Positions 9,326 to 18,143 of a stretch of 64,000 nt of DNA are shown piece after piece (within the stretch, counting starts at the first letter, position 1; each line of letters begins with the position of its first letter). The position numbers and the translations under genes are program-made. The notes below the pieces were generated by a model. The model was not told the origin of the DNA, did no database searches, and saw nothing but the letters and a program-made list of their open reading frames with translations. Source of the DNA: Herbaspirillum sp. SJZ107 (GTDB taxonomy: Bacteria > Pseudomonadota > Gammaproteobacteria > Burkholderiales > Burkholderiaceae_D); NCBI RefSeq assembly GCF_006715485.1, contig NZ_VFNH01000002.1, positions 1 through 64,000 on the forward strand. The letters run 5' to 3'.

Positions 9326-10468
9326 ATGACATTTTTATCGCGAATCACCCCGTGGTTGCGCCCCGTGCTGCTTGCCGGCACGGCGGCGGGACTGCTGGCC
9401 AGCTGCTCGACGCTGAATTACTACGGACAGGCGGCGCAGGGCCAGCTTGAACTCCTGTCGGACGCCCGTCCGATCGACGACTGGATCGCCGACCCCGGCA
9501 CCAGTTCCAAACTGCGCCTCCGCCTCGAGACGGCGCGCCAGATCCGCCGCTTCGCTGTTAGCGAAATGGCTTTACCCGATAACAACAGCTACAAGAACTA
9601 CGCCGCCCTCAAGCGCCAATACGTGCTGTGGAACGTGGTCGCCACGCCCGAGCTGTCGCTGAAACCACTGGAGTGGTGCTTCCCGGTGGCCGGCTGCGTG
9701 AATTACCGCGGCTATTACAGCAAGGATGCGGCCACCGCCTATGCCAGGGAGCTGAAGGCCGAAGGCAACGACGTCGAAGTCGGCGGCGTGCCCGCGTATT
9801 CGACGCTCGGCTGGTTCAGCGACCCGCTGATCTCGACCTTCATCAACTACCCGGATGCCGAGCTGGCGCGCATGATCTTCCACGAGCTGGCGCACCAGGT
9901 GGTCTACGTGCCGGGCGATTCCCAGTTCAACGAATCCTTCGCCAGCACGGTGGAAGAGGTGGGCGTCGAGCGCTGGATGGAGCGCTTCGGCAATCAGGCC
10001 ATGCGCGACGGCTATGCGCGCTATAAAAGCCGCAAGCACGATTTCCTGGCGCTGCTGCTGAAGTACCGTAAGGCGCTCGAGCAGAACTACGCCATCGTCG
10101 ACCGCAGCGATGCCGAGAAGCGCGTGGTCAAGGCGCGCCTGTTCCAGGGCCTGAAGGACGAGTACCAGGTCCTGAAAGGCAGCTGGGGCGGCTATGCCGG
10201 CTACGACCGCTTCTTCGAGCAGCCGCTGTCGAACGCCCACCTGGCCTCGATCGCCACCTACGAGGACTTCGTGCCGGCTTTCCGCACCATGCTCAAGCGC
10301 GACCGCAGCTTCCCGAACTTCTACAAGTCGGTCAAGCGCCTGGCCGAGCTGGACCGCAAGGAACGCCACCGCATCCTCAAGGCGCTGGCGCCGCAACTGC
10401 CGGCCACGCCGCTGATGGTGCAGCGCAGCGATGCCCCCACATCGCCCGCCGCCACCCCTTCTCACTAG
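9326..10468 (+). CDS. Putative zinc aminopeptidase lipoprotein (COG4324/PF10023 type)
   Basis: 380-residue lipoprotein: a hydrophobic signal ends in LLASC, a lipobox, so it is probably anchored in the outer membrane. FHELAHQVVYV contains the zinc-binding HExxH (His186, Glu187, His190), and FNESFASTVEEVGVERW supplies the downstream Glu motif typical of gluzincins. Length and motifs match the predicted aminopeptidase family PF10023, whose members are poorly characterised. Start ATG 9326 is chosen because it alone gives the signal peptide; an ATG at 9298 is out of frame. It begins 24 bases after the molybdoenzyme stop and may be cotranscribed with it. Confidence 0.85.
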   Translation: MTFLSRITPWLRPVLLAGTAAGLLASCSTLNYYGQAAQGQLELLSDARPIDDWIADPGTSSKLRLRLETARQIRRFAVSEMALPDNNSYKNYAALKRQYVLWNVVATPELSLKPLEWCFPVAGCVNYRGYYSKDAATAYARELKAEGNDVEVGGVPAYSTLGWFSDPLISTFINYPDAELARMIFHELAHQVVYVPGDSQFNESFASTVEEVGVERWMERFGNQAMRDGYARYKSRKHDFLALLLKYRKALEQNYAIVDRSDAEKRVVKARLFQGLKDEYQVLKGSWGGYAGYDRFFEQPLSNAHLASIATYEDFVPAFRTMLKRDRSFPNFYKSVKRLAELDRKERHRILKALAPQLPATPLMVQRSDAPTSPAATPSH

Positions 10469-10499
10469 ACGCTGTGTTCCAATTGCTATAAAAATGCTT

Positions 10500-10524
10500 G
10501 CTATCGGGCGCGCTGCCCGATAGC
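10500..10524. terminator. Perfect 10-bp hairpin after the peptidase gene
   Basis: GCTATCGGGC and GCCCGATAGC pair perfectly around a 5-base loop, 31 bases after the stop codon. It is followed by ATCATATTTATC rather than a full T-run. It is likely a transcript 3' end or stabiliser; an operator role cannot be excluded. Confidence 0.6.
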
Positions 10525-10599
10525 ATCATATTTATCAATAGAGAACGACCGTGCGTTTTTTTGGGCGGCTCATAAAATAGAGACGGAGACGAGGCATTG

Positions 10600-12279
10600 A
10601 TGGACAAGATTTGGCTCAAGTCGTACCCTCCCGGCGTGCCCGCGGATATCGATCCCGACCAATACGGATCCTTGGTGCAGCTGCTCGAAGAATCGTTCCG
10701 GAAGTACGCGGCCAACAATGCCTTCGTCTGCATGGACAAGTTCATGACTTATGGCGAGCTGGACGCCATGTCGAAGCGACTGGCGGCCTGGCTGCAAAGC
10801 CGCGGGCTGCAGAAGGGCGCGCGGGTGGCGGTCATGATGCCGAACGTGCTGCAGTACCCGGTGGCGCTGGCGGCGATCCTGCGCGCCGGCTACACGGTGG
10901 TGAACGTCAATCCGCTGTACACGCCGCGCGAGCTCGAGCACCAGCTGAAGGATTCCGGCAGCGAAGCCATCATCGTGCTCGAGAACTTCGCGCACACGGT
11001 GCAGCAGGTGCTGGGCAAGACGCCGGTGCGCCACGTGGTCGTGGCCAGCATGGGCGAGCTGCTGGGCGCCAAGGGCCTGCTGGTGAATTTCGTGGTCCGC
11101 TCGGTCAAGAAGATGGTGCCGGAGTTCTCGATTCCGCACATGGTGCGTTTCAGGGACGCGCTGATCCAGGGGCGGCGGATGCCGTTCACGGCGCCGCAGA
11201 TCGCTGCCTCGGACGTCGCCTTCTTGCAGTACACCGGCGGCACCACCGGCGTGTCGAAGGGCGCGACGCTCACCCACCGCAACGTGATCGCCAACGTGCT
11301 GCAGTCGGAAGCCTGGCTGAATCCGTCGATGAGCCAGCCGCCGGTGGTCGATTTCCCGACCATCGTGTGTGCGCTGCCGCTGTACCACATCTTCGCGCTG
11401 ACCGCCTGCGCGCTGCTGGGCATGCGGGTTGGGGCGCTGAACATCCTGATCCCGAACCCGCGCGACATCCCGGGTTTCATCAGGGAGCTGGCGAAGTACA
11501 AGGTCAACATGCTGCCGGCCGTGAACACGCTGTACAACGCGCTGGTGAATCATCCGGACTTCCGGCACGTGGACTTCTCCAGCCTGAAGGTGGCGAACGG
11601 CGGCGGCATGGCGGTGCAGAAGGCGGTCAACGACAAGTGGCACGCCCTCACCGGCACCAACATCATCGAGGGCTACGGCCTGTCGGAGACGGCGCCGGTG
11701 GCCACCTGCAACCGCAGCGACACGGCCGGCTTCACCGGCACCATCGGCCTGCCGGTGCCGTCGACCGAGATCGCCATCGTCGACGACGACGGCCGGGCGC
11801 TGCCGCTGGGGAGCATCGGCGAGATCGCGATCCGCGGCCCGCAGGTCATGAGCGGCTACTGGAACCGGCCGGACGAGACGGCCAAGGTGATGACGGCCGA
11901 CGGTTATTTCCGTTCGGGCGACATCGGCATCATGGACGACAACGGGTATGTGAAGATCGTCGACCGCAAGAAGGACATGATCCTGGTGTCGGGCTTCAAC
12001 GTCTACCCGAACGAGCTGGAAGAAGTGATCATGGCGCACCCGGGCGTGCTGGAATGCGCCGTGGTCGGCGTGCCGGACGAACATTCCGGCGAGGCGGTCA
12101 AGGTGTTCGTGGTGCGCAAGGACCCGGCGCTGGACGCCGAACAGCTGATGGACTACTGCAAGCAGGAGTTCACCGGCTACAAGAAACCGAAGTACATCGA
12201 ATTCCGCGACGAACTGCCGAAGACCAACGTCGGCAAGATCCTGCGGCGCGCGCTGCGCGAAGAGAAGCAGGCGGCGTGA
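10600..12279 (+). CDS. fadD: Long-chain fatty acid-CoA ligase (first of two)
   Basis: Acyl-CoA synthetase that activates long-chain fatty acids with ATP and CoA for beta-oxidation or lipid use. 559 residues, the usual FadD length. Motif A, YTGGTTGVSKGATLTH, lies near residues 210-225; YGLSETAP is the acyl/adenylate motif; SGYWNRPDET and GYFRSGDIGIMDDNGYVKIVDRKKDMI carry the hinge and FACS signature; NVGKILRRALR holds the C-terminal catalytic lysine. ATG 10600 is used; a TTG one codon earlier is in frame. The next gene is a same-length paralogue with the same N-terminal pattern (MDKxWLKSY), so this is a tandem duplication. Peripheral inner-membrane location is expected. Confidence 0.94.
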   Translation: MDKIWLKSYPPGVPADIDPDQYGSLVQLLEESFRKYAANNAFVCMDKFMTYGELDAMSKRLAAWLQSRGLQKGARVAVMMPNVLQYPVALAAILRAGYTVVNVNPLYTPRELEHQLKDSGSEAIIVLENFAHTVQQVLGKTPVRHVVVASMGELLGAKGLLVNFVVRSVKKMVPEFSIPHMVRFRDALIQGRRMPFTAPQIAASDVAFLQYTGGTTGVSKGATLTHRNVIANVLQSEAWLNPSMSQPPVVDFPTIVCALPLYHIFALTACALLGMRVGALNILIPNPRDIPGFIRELAKYKVNMLPAVNTLYNALVNHPDFRHVDFSSLKVANGGGMAVQKAVNDKWHALTGTNIIEGYGLSETAPVATCNRSDTAGFTGTIGLPVPSTEIAIVDDDGRALPLGSIGEIAIRGPQVMSGYWNRPDETAKVMTADGYFRSGDIGIMDDNGYVKIVDRKKDMILVSGFNVYPNELEEVIMAHPGVLECAVVGVPDEHSGEAVKVFVVRKDPALDAEQLMDYCKQEFTGYKKPKYIEFRDELPKTNVGKILRRALREEKQAA

Positions 12280-12311
12280 AGGTGGTTTAAAAATCGTCGT
12301 TAGCATCAAGG

Positions 12312-12399
12312 CGTCGTCCCTGCGAAGGCAGGGACCCAAGTTCTGCCAGCGTTGTCGGTACGCCAGCAAAATTGGGTCCCTGCCTTCGCAGGGACGACG
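12312..12399. repeat. REP-like inverted pair between the fadD genes
   Basis: Two copies of a 28-base unit (CGTCGTCCCTGCGAAGGCAG plus GGACCCAA) face each other, identical over all 28 bases, with 32 bases between. Each half is itself a small palindrome (CCCTGC..GCAGGG). The same unit family occurs at three more intergenic sites in the window. This is typical of REP/BIME elements, which are moved by RAYT-type transposases; none is encoded here. Confidence 0.88.
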
Positions 12400-12455
12400 T
12401 TTGTTTGGCGCTGTAATGCGCCTGGATACTGAATAAACAAGAAACGAGGCAAACA

Positions 12456-14135
12456 ATGGACAAATTCTGGCTGAAGTCGTACGAGGCGAACGTGCCCCAG
12501 GAGATCGACTGGACGCAATACCGCTCCCTCACGCACCTGCTGGAAGAAGCCTTCCAAAAGTATGCCGACCGCAAGGCCTATGCCTGCATGGGCAAGTCCA
12601 TGACGTTTGCCGAACTCGATCGCCTGTCCGCCCGCATGGCGGCCTGGCTGCAGAGCCGCGGACTGCAGCCGGGCGCGCGCGTGGCGATCATGCTGCCCAA
12701 CGTGCTGCAGTATCCGGTGGCGATGGCGGCCGTGCTGCGCGCCGGCTACACCATCGTCAACGTCAACCCGCTGTACACCGCGCGCGAACTGCAGCACCAG
12801 CTGACCGACTCGGGCGCCGAAGCGCTTGTGGTGCTGGAGAACTTCGCCCACACGGCGGCCGAAGTCGTCGGCCACACCCGCGTCAAGCACGTGGTGGTGG
12901 CCAGCATGGGCGACCTGCTGGGCATGAAAGGCTTGCTGGTCAACTTCGTGGTCCGCAGCGTCAAGAAGATGGTGCCGGCGTGGTCGCTGCCGGGCGCGGT
13001 GTACTTCAGGCGCATGCTGGACCAAGGCGCGGGCCTGACCCTCAAGCCGGTGAATGTCGGCCGCGACGACGTCGCCTTTTTGCAGTACACCGGCGGCACC
13101 ACCGGCGTCTCCAAGGGTGCGGTACTGACCCACAAGCAGGTGATCGCCAACGTGCTGCAGAACGAAGCCTGGTTCGGCCCGACCCTGGGCAAGATCCCGG
13201 CCGGCCAGCAGCCGCAGTTCGTGTGCGCGCTGCCGCTGTACCACATCTATGCGCTGACGGTGTGCGCGCTGCTGGGCCTGCGCGTGGGCGGCATGAACCT
13301 CCTGATCCCGAACCCGCGCGACATCAAGGGCTTCATCAAGGAGCTGGGTGGCTACCGCATCAACATCTTCCCGGCCGTGAACACGCTGTACAACGGCCTG
13401 CTGAACAACCCGGACTTCGCGAAGCTGGACTTCTCCGGCCTGCTGGTCTGCCCGGGCGGCGGCATGGCGGTGCAGAAGCCGGTGGCCGACAAGTGGCTGG
13501 CCGTGACCGGCATCCCGATCGTCGAAGGCTACGGCTTGTCCGAGACTTCGCCGGTGGTCACCGCCAACCGCTGCGACATCAAGGAATTCACCGGTACCAT
13601 CGGCTTGCCGCTGCCCTCGACCGAGATCCGCATCCTCGACGAGACCGACCAGGAAGTTCCGTTCGGCACCCGCGGCGAGATCGCGGTGCGCGGCCCGCAG
13701 GTGATGAACGGCTACTGGCAGCGTCCGGACGAAACCGCGAAGGTCATGACCGCGGACGGCTTTTTCAAGACCGGCGACATCGGCGTGATGGACGAACTGG
13801 GCTACACCCGCATCGTCGACCGCAAGAAGGACATGATCCTGGTGTCCGGCTTCAACGTCTACCCGAACGAAGTCGAGGAAGTCGTGATGGCGCACCCGGG
13901 CGTGCTCGAAGTGGCCTGCGTGGGCGTGCCCGACCAGCATTCGGGCGAGGCCGTGAAGCTGTACGTGGTGAAGAAGAATGCAGCGCTGAACAAGGACGAG
14001 CTGCAGGCTTACTGCAAGGAGCAGCTGACCGGTTATAAACGGCCGAAGTACATCGAGTTCCGCGAGACGCTGCCGAAGACGAATGTGGGCAAGATCCTGC
14101 GGCGCGAGTTGCGGGATGAGAAGCAGACGGCTTGA
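12456..14135 (+). CDS. fadD: Long-chain fatty acid-CoA ligase (second of two)
   Basis: 559-residue acyl-CoA synthetase, colinear with its upstream neighbour. It has YTGGTTGVSKGAVLTH, YGLSETSPVV, NGYWQRPDETAKVM, GFFKTGDIGVMDELGYTRIVDRKKDMI and the C-terminal NVGKILRRELR lysine motif, so all catalytic parts are intact. Start ATG follows AAACGAGGCAAACA. The two copies differ at many positions and have different linkers around residues 240-260, so the duplication is not recent; different chain-length preference or expression is possible. A REP-like pair separates the two and another palindrome follows this gene. Confidence 0.94.
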   Translation: MDKFWLKSYEANVPQEIDWTQYRSLTHLLEEAFQKYADRKAYACMGKSMTFAELDRLSARMAAWLQSRGLQPGARVAIMLPNVLQYPVAMAAVLRAGYTIVNVNPLYTARELQHQLTDSGAEALVVLENFAHTAAEVVGHTRVKHVVVASMGDLLGMKGLLVNFVVRSVKKMVPAWSLPGAVYFRRMLDQGAGLTLKPVNVGRDDVAFLQYTGGTTGVSKGAVLTHKQVIANVLQNEAWFGPTLGKIPAGQQPQFVCALPLYHIYALTVCALLGLRVGGMNLLIPNPRDIKGFIKELGGYRINIFPAVNTLYNGLLNNPDFAKLDFSGLLVCPGGGMAVQKPVADKWLAVTGIPIVEGYGLSETSPVVTANRCDIKEFTGTIGLPLPSTEIRILDETDQEVPFGTRGEIAVRGPQVMNGYWQRPDETAKVMTADGFFKTGDIGVMDELGYTRIVDRKKDMILVSGFNVYPNEVEEVVMAHPGVLEVACVGVPDQHSGEAVKLYVVKKNAALNKDELQAYCKEQLTGYKRPKYIEFRETLPKTNVGKILRRELRDEKQTA

Positions 14136-14158
14136 TTTGTTTTACGTGTCAGCTCCAG

Positions 14159-14190
14159 CACGTCGCCCCTGCCTCCGCAGGGGCGACGTG
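14159..14190. repeat. REP-like palindrome between fadD and phoD
   Basis: CACGTCGCCCCTGC and GCAGGGGCGACGTG form a perfect 14-base stem with a CTCC loop. It is a single unit of the same family as the pair between the fadD genes. It sits between two convergent stops and may also block read-through. Confidence 0.85.
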
Positions 14191-14204
14191 CCAAGGATAC
14201 GGGC

Positions 14205-15785
14205 CTACATCGACGTTACTTCGACGCCCACCTTCCCATCCACCACCCTGAACCCCGCCAACGCCCGCTGCCCAGTGCGCGCATCCCGGACCTCATCCAG
14301 CCCCATGAACCGGGTCCGGGTCTCCTTCGGCGTCACCTCCAGCAGCATGTAGCCGCGCCGGTCGCTGCGCCCATACTTGATGTGCGGATTGAGCGCCACC
14401 TGCTGCGCGGTACGCTCCTGCGGCCGCGAACTCGACGTCACCGAGGTGCCGACGAATTCGGTGGCCACCAGCAGATTCGCCTTCGACACCGGCCGGCCGA
14501 AGTCGCGCCGCAGCTCGCTCGCATAAAAGGTGTGCACGTCGCCGCCCAGCACCAGCGGATTGGCGGCGCGGGTTGTGGCCAGGGTATCGAGCAGGCGCCG
14601 CCGCGCCGCCGGGTAACCGTCCCAGCCGTCGGTCCAGAAGCGGCCGCCGTCCGGCCCCGTCGCCGGCACCTGGCTCGATTGCGCCATCAGCGTCTGCTGG
14701 GCCAGGATGTTCCAGCGCGCCTTCGACGCCCGCAGCCCGGCCTCGAGCCAGGCTTCCTGCTCGCCGCCCAGCATGCTGCGGCGCGGATCGAGCAGCGACG
14801 GGCAGGCGCGCGCGCTGACCGACGAGGAACCGCCGGCGTTCGGACGCGGGCATACCTGCACGGCGCGGTACTGGCGGTCGTCCAGCACGTGGAAGCGCGC
14901 CAGCCGGCCCCAGTCGTAGCGCTGGAACATGCGCACGCTGGCGAAGCTCTTCGGCGGCGGCAGGCGCAGCGGCATGTGTTCGTAGAAGGCCTGGTAGGCC
15001 GCGGCGCGGCGCGCGGCGAAGGTGGGCGATAAACGCTCGTCGCGCCCGGCCGCGTAATCGTTGGCGACTTCGTGATCGTCCCAGGTCACGATCCACGGCG
15101 CCACGAGGTGCGCGGCCTGCAGGTCCGGATCGGATTTGTATTGGGCGTAGCGGCGGCGGTAGTCGTCCAGCGTGAACGATTCGTCGCTCCTCACCTGGCG
15201 CTGCGGATGCTGCAGCCGGTACGGACCCCATTCATAGATATAGTCGCCGAGGAAGGCCACCAGGTCGGGCGCCGCCGCCGCGATGTGGCGGTGCGCCGCA
15301 TAGCTGCCGAATTCCCAGTGCTGGCACGAGGCCACCGCCAGCTTGAGCAGGTCCGGCATCGCGCCCGCGGCAGGGGCGGTGCGGGTACGGCCGACCGGGC
15401 TGACGGCGTCGCCCAGCATGAAGCGGTACCAGTACCAGCGCGCCGGCTGCAGGCCGGTCACGTTCACGCGCACGCTGTGCGCGAGTTCCGGCGTGGCGAC
15501 CGCCGTGCCTCTGGCCGCGATCTTGCGAAACGCCTCGTCGTGCGCGACTTCCCAGCGCAGCGCCACCGCCAGCCTGGGGCTGGTGGCGGCGTTCAGCGGA
15601 TCGGGGAGGATGCGGGTCCACAGCACGACCGAATCGGGCAGCGGGGCGCCGGAAGCGACGCCGAGCGCGAACGGGTAGCCGGCGCCATTGGGCGGCGCCG
15701 CATGGACGATGGAGGATGCCGATGCGGCGGCCGCGAGACGCGCCGCATCGAGCAGGAACAGGCGGCGCGCCGGCTGCACAGGCAA
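14205..15785 (-). CDS. phoD: PhoD-family alkaline phosphatase/phosphodiesterase
   Basis: Secreted metallophosphatase of the PhoD type (calcium/iron cofactor in the known Bacillus enzyme) releasing phosphate from phosphoesters. The 526-residue protein starts with ARRLFLLDAARLAAAASAS, a twin-arginine export signal, as expected. GVASGAPLPDSVVLWTR is the N-terminal PhoD domain; metal motifs follow: LAVASCQHW, FLGDYIYEWG, TWDDHEVANDY, and LGGDVHTFYASEL near the C-terminus. The start is three bases after the stop of the thioesterase gene upstream, so the two are cotranscribed. No Pho box was recognised. Confidence 0.9.
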   Translation of the reverse strand: MPVQPARRLFLLDAARLAAAASASSIVHAAPPNGAGYPFALGVASGAPLPDSVVLWTRILPDPLNAATSPRLAVALRWEVAHDEAFRKIAARGTAVATPELAHSVRVNVTGLQPARWYWYRFMLGDAVSPVGRTRTAPAAGAMPDLLKLAVASCQHWEFGSYAAHRHIAAAAPDLVAFLGDYIYEWGPYRLQHPQRQVRSDESFTLDDYRRRYAQYKSDPDLQAAHLVAPWIVTWDDHEVANDYAAGRDERLSPTFAARRAAAYQAFYEHMPLRLPPPKSFASVRMFQRYDWGRLARFHVLDDRQYRAVQVCPRPNAGGSSSVSARACPSLLDPRRSMLGGEQEAWLEAGLRASKARWNILAQQTLMAQSSQVPATGPDGGRFWTDGWDGYPAARRRLLDTLATTRAANPLVLGGDVHTFYASELRRDFGRPVSKANLLVATEFVGTSVTSSSRPQERTAQQVALNPHIKYGRSDRRGYMLLEVTPKETRTRFMGLDEVRDARTGQRALAGFRVVDGKVGVEVTSM

Positions 15786-15788
15786 CGC

Positions 15789-16226
15789 TTACGGCTCGAT
15801 CATCAGGGAGTCGAGCGGCGGCAGCTGGCGCGGCTTGCGGTCCGGGCCGGTGGCGACATAGGTCAGCGTCGCTTCCGTCACTTTCACGACGTGGGTCTGC
15901 AGGCGGTTGCGTTCGGCGTAGACTTCGACGTACACAGTGATCGAGGTGTTGCCGACCTTGGTGATGTCGGCATAAAAGGAGAGCAGGTCGCCCACGAACA
16001 CCGGATTCTTGAACAGGAAGGAATTGACGGCGATGGTGGCCACGCGGCCATTGGCGCGGCGCACCGCCGGCAGCGAACCGGCAACGTCGACCTGGGCCAT
16101 GATCCAGCCGCCGAACACGTCGCCATACACGTTGGCGTCGGACGGGGAGGGCATCATCCGCAGCACCGGCATTTTTCCTTCAGGCAGGCGCAGCGTGGAC
16201 GGGGTCTGGTTTTCTGGCTGGGTCAT
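15789..16226 (-). CDS. Acyl-CoA thioesterase, YciA-type hotdog protein
   Basis: Small cytoplasmic thioesterase hydrolysing acyl-CoA to free acid and CoA. The 145-residue product has the single hotdog fold signature: MMPSPSDANVYGDVFGGWIMAQVDVAG with the catalytic Asp in the DANVYGDVFGGW motif, as in YciA, then FLFKNPVFVGDLLSFYADI. It is the first gene of a two-gene unit with phoD and is divergent from the ABC exporter across 63 bases. Role could be CoA-pool control. Substrate range unknown. Confidence 0.88.
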   Translation of the reverse strand: MTQPENQTPSTLRLPEGKMPVLRMMPSPSDANVYGDVFGGWIMAQVDVAGSLPAVRRANGRVATIAVNSFLFKNPVFVGDLLSFYADITKVGNTSITVYVEVYAERNRLQTHVVKVTEATLTYVATGPDRKPRQLPPLDSLMIEP

Positions 16227-16289
16227 CTTGAATTCTCTGTAAAAGGCTACAATCGTCCCAGATTACAACATACATTTTGCATACCTGTC

Positions 16290-18134
16290 ATGCGACGCTC
16301 ATCCGCCAGTTCTCCTCCGCCAACGTCCGATCCGAATGCCCGCCGCGACGACTGGGCCACCATCCGCACGCTGCTGCCTTACCTGTGGGTCTATAAATGG
16401 CGCGTGCTGGCGGCCATGATCTGCCTGGTCGGCGCCAAGCTGGCCAACATCGGCGTGCCGCTGGTTCTGAAACGCATCGTCGACAGCCTCAGCATCAGCC
16501 CGACCAACCCGCACGCGCTGCTGATCCTGCCGCTGGGCGCCTTGGTGGCGTATGGCGCGCTGCGCTTTTCGACCACGCTGTTCACCGAGCTGCGCGAATT
16601 CCTGTTCGCGCGCGTGACCCAGCGCGCCGTACGCACCATCGCGCTGCGCGTGTTCCGCCACCTGCACGCGCTGTCACTGCGTTTTCACCTGAACCGCCAG
16701 ACCGGCGGCATGACGCGCGACATCGAGCGCGGCACGCGCGGCGTCAGCTCGCTGGTCTCGTATTCGCTGTTTTCCATCTTGCCGACGCTGGTCGAGATCA
16801 CGCTGGTGCTGGTCTACCTGGCGCTGCACTACGATAAGTGGTTCTCGATCATCACCGGCATCGCGCTGGTGACCTACATCGCCTTCACCATCAGCGTGAC
16901 CGAGTGGCGCACCCACTTCCGGCGCACGATGAACGAACTCGATTCGAAGGCGAATACCAAGGCCATCGACTCGCTGATCAACTACGAGACCGTCAAGTAC
17001 TTCGGCAACGAGGACTACGAAGCCAAGCGCTACGACGAAGGCCTGCAGAACTACGAGCGCGCCGCGGTGCGCTCGCAGACCTCGCTGTCGCTGCTGAACA
17101 GCGGCCAGTCGCTGATCATCGCCGCCGCCGTCACCGCCATCCTGTGGCGTGCCACCCAGGGCGTGATCGACAAGAGCATGACCCTGGGCGACCTGGTGCT
17201 GGTGAATTCCTTCATGCTGCAGCTGTACATCCCGCTCAACTTCCTGGGCGTGATCTACCGCGAGATCAAGCAGAGCCTGGCCGACATGGAGCGCCTGTTC
17301 GGGCTCCTCGAGCAGAACCGCGAGGTGGCCGATTCGAAGGATGCCAAGCCGCTGGTGACGCAGGGCGCCCGGGTCGAGTTCTCGCACGTGGAATTCAGCT
17401 ACGACCCCAAGCGCCAGATCCTGTTCGACGTCGATTTCAGCATCCCGGCCGGCACCACCACCGCCGTGGTCGGCCACAGCGGCTCGGGCAAGTCGACCCT
17501 GTCGCGGCTGCTGTTCCGCTTTTATGACGTGCAAAGCGGATCGATCCGCATCGACGGCCAGGACCTGCGCCACGTGACCCAGGATTCGCTGCGCCACGCG
17601 ATCGGCATCGTGCCCCAGGATACGGTGCTGTTCAACGACACCATCGAATACAACATCGCCTACGGCCGTCCGGGCGCCAGCCGCGAGGACATTTTCGCGG
17701 CGGCGCGCGCGGCCTCGATCCACGAGTTCATCGAGAGCCTGCCCGACGGCTATGCGACAATGGTGGGCGAACGCGGCCTCAAACTGTCCGGCGGCGAAAA
17801 GCAGCGGGTGGCGATCGCGCGCACCCTCCTGAAGAATCCCGCGATCCTGATCTTCGACGAAGCGACCTCCGCCCTCGACTCGAAGTCGGAGCAGGCGATC
17901 CAGACCCAACTCAAGGAGATCGCCAGGCAGCGCACCACGCTGGTGATCGCGCACCGCCTGTCGACCATCGCCGACGCCGGCCAGATCCTGGTGCTGGACC
18001 ATGGCCGCATCGTCGAACGCGGCACGCACGCGTCGCTGATCGCGGCCGATGGCCTGTACCGGCAGATGTGGGACCGCCAGCAGGCCAGGCAGGACGAAGC
18101 TTTGGCCTCGCCGCAGGAAGTGGAACAAGACTAA
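16290..18134 (+). CDS. Atm1/HMT1-type ABC exporter (fused permease-ATPase)
   Basis: 614-residue half transporter with N-terminal six-helix domain and C-terminal ATPase. YETVKYFGNEDYEAKRYDE is the characteristic Atm1/ABCB7 motif (NYETVK.F.NE..E..RY), and related proteins export glutathione-linked sulfur species or heavy-metal conjugates. ATPase motifs: Walker A GHSGSGKST, signature LSGGEKQR, Walker B ILIFDEATSALD, H-loop VIAHRLST. Start ATG 16290 is chosen because residues upstream in the same frame lie inside the divergent thioesterase and phoD genes. A TACAAT box lies about 40 bases upstream. The Kdo hydroxylase follows 10 bases later, likely in one operon. Confidence 0.92.
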   Translation: MRRSSASSPPPTSDPNARRDDWATIRTLLPYLWVYKWRVLAAMICLVGAKLANIGVPLVLKRIVDSLSISPTNPHALLILPLGALVAYGALRFSTTLFTELREFLFARVTQRAVRTIALRVFRHLHALSLRFHLNRQTGGMTRDIERGTRGVSSLVSYSLFSILPTLVEITLVLVYLALHYDKWFSIITGIALVTYIAFTISVTEWRTHFRRTMNELDSKANTKAIDSLINYETVKYFGNEDYEAKRYDEGLQNYERAAVRSQTSLSLLNSGQSLIIAAAVTAILWRATQGVIDKSMTLGDLVLVNSFMLQLYIPLNFLGVIYREIKQSLADMERLFGLLEQNREVADSKDAKPLVTQGARVEFSHVEFSYDPKRQILFDVDFSIPAGTTTAVVGHSGSGKSTLSRLLFRFYDVQSGSIRIDGQDLRHVTQDSLRHAIGIVPQDTVLFNDTIEYNIAYGRPGASREDIFAAARAASIHEFIESLPDGYATMVGERGLKLSGGEKQRVAIARTLLKNPAILIFDEATSALDSKSEQAIQTQLKEIARQRTTLVIAHRLSTIADAGQILVLDHGRIVERGTHASLIAADGLYRQMWDRQQARQDEALASPQEVEQD

Positions 18135-18143
18135 GGGAACGAC

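Noticed and set aside
12312..12399. Possible CRISPR repeats
   Set aside because: Only two inverted copies, no regular spacers and no cas genes; the units are palindromic REP-like elements.
15072..16289. In-frame N-terminal extension of the ABC exporter by about 400 residues
   Set aside because: It runs antisense through phoD and the thioesterase and reads as Arg/His-rich nonsense; the ATG at 16290 gives a normal Atm1-type start.
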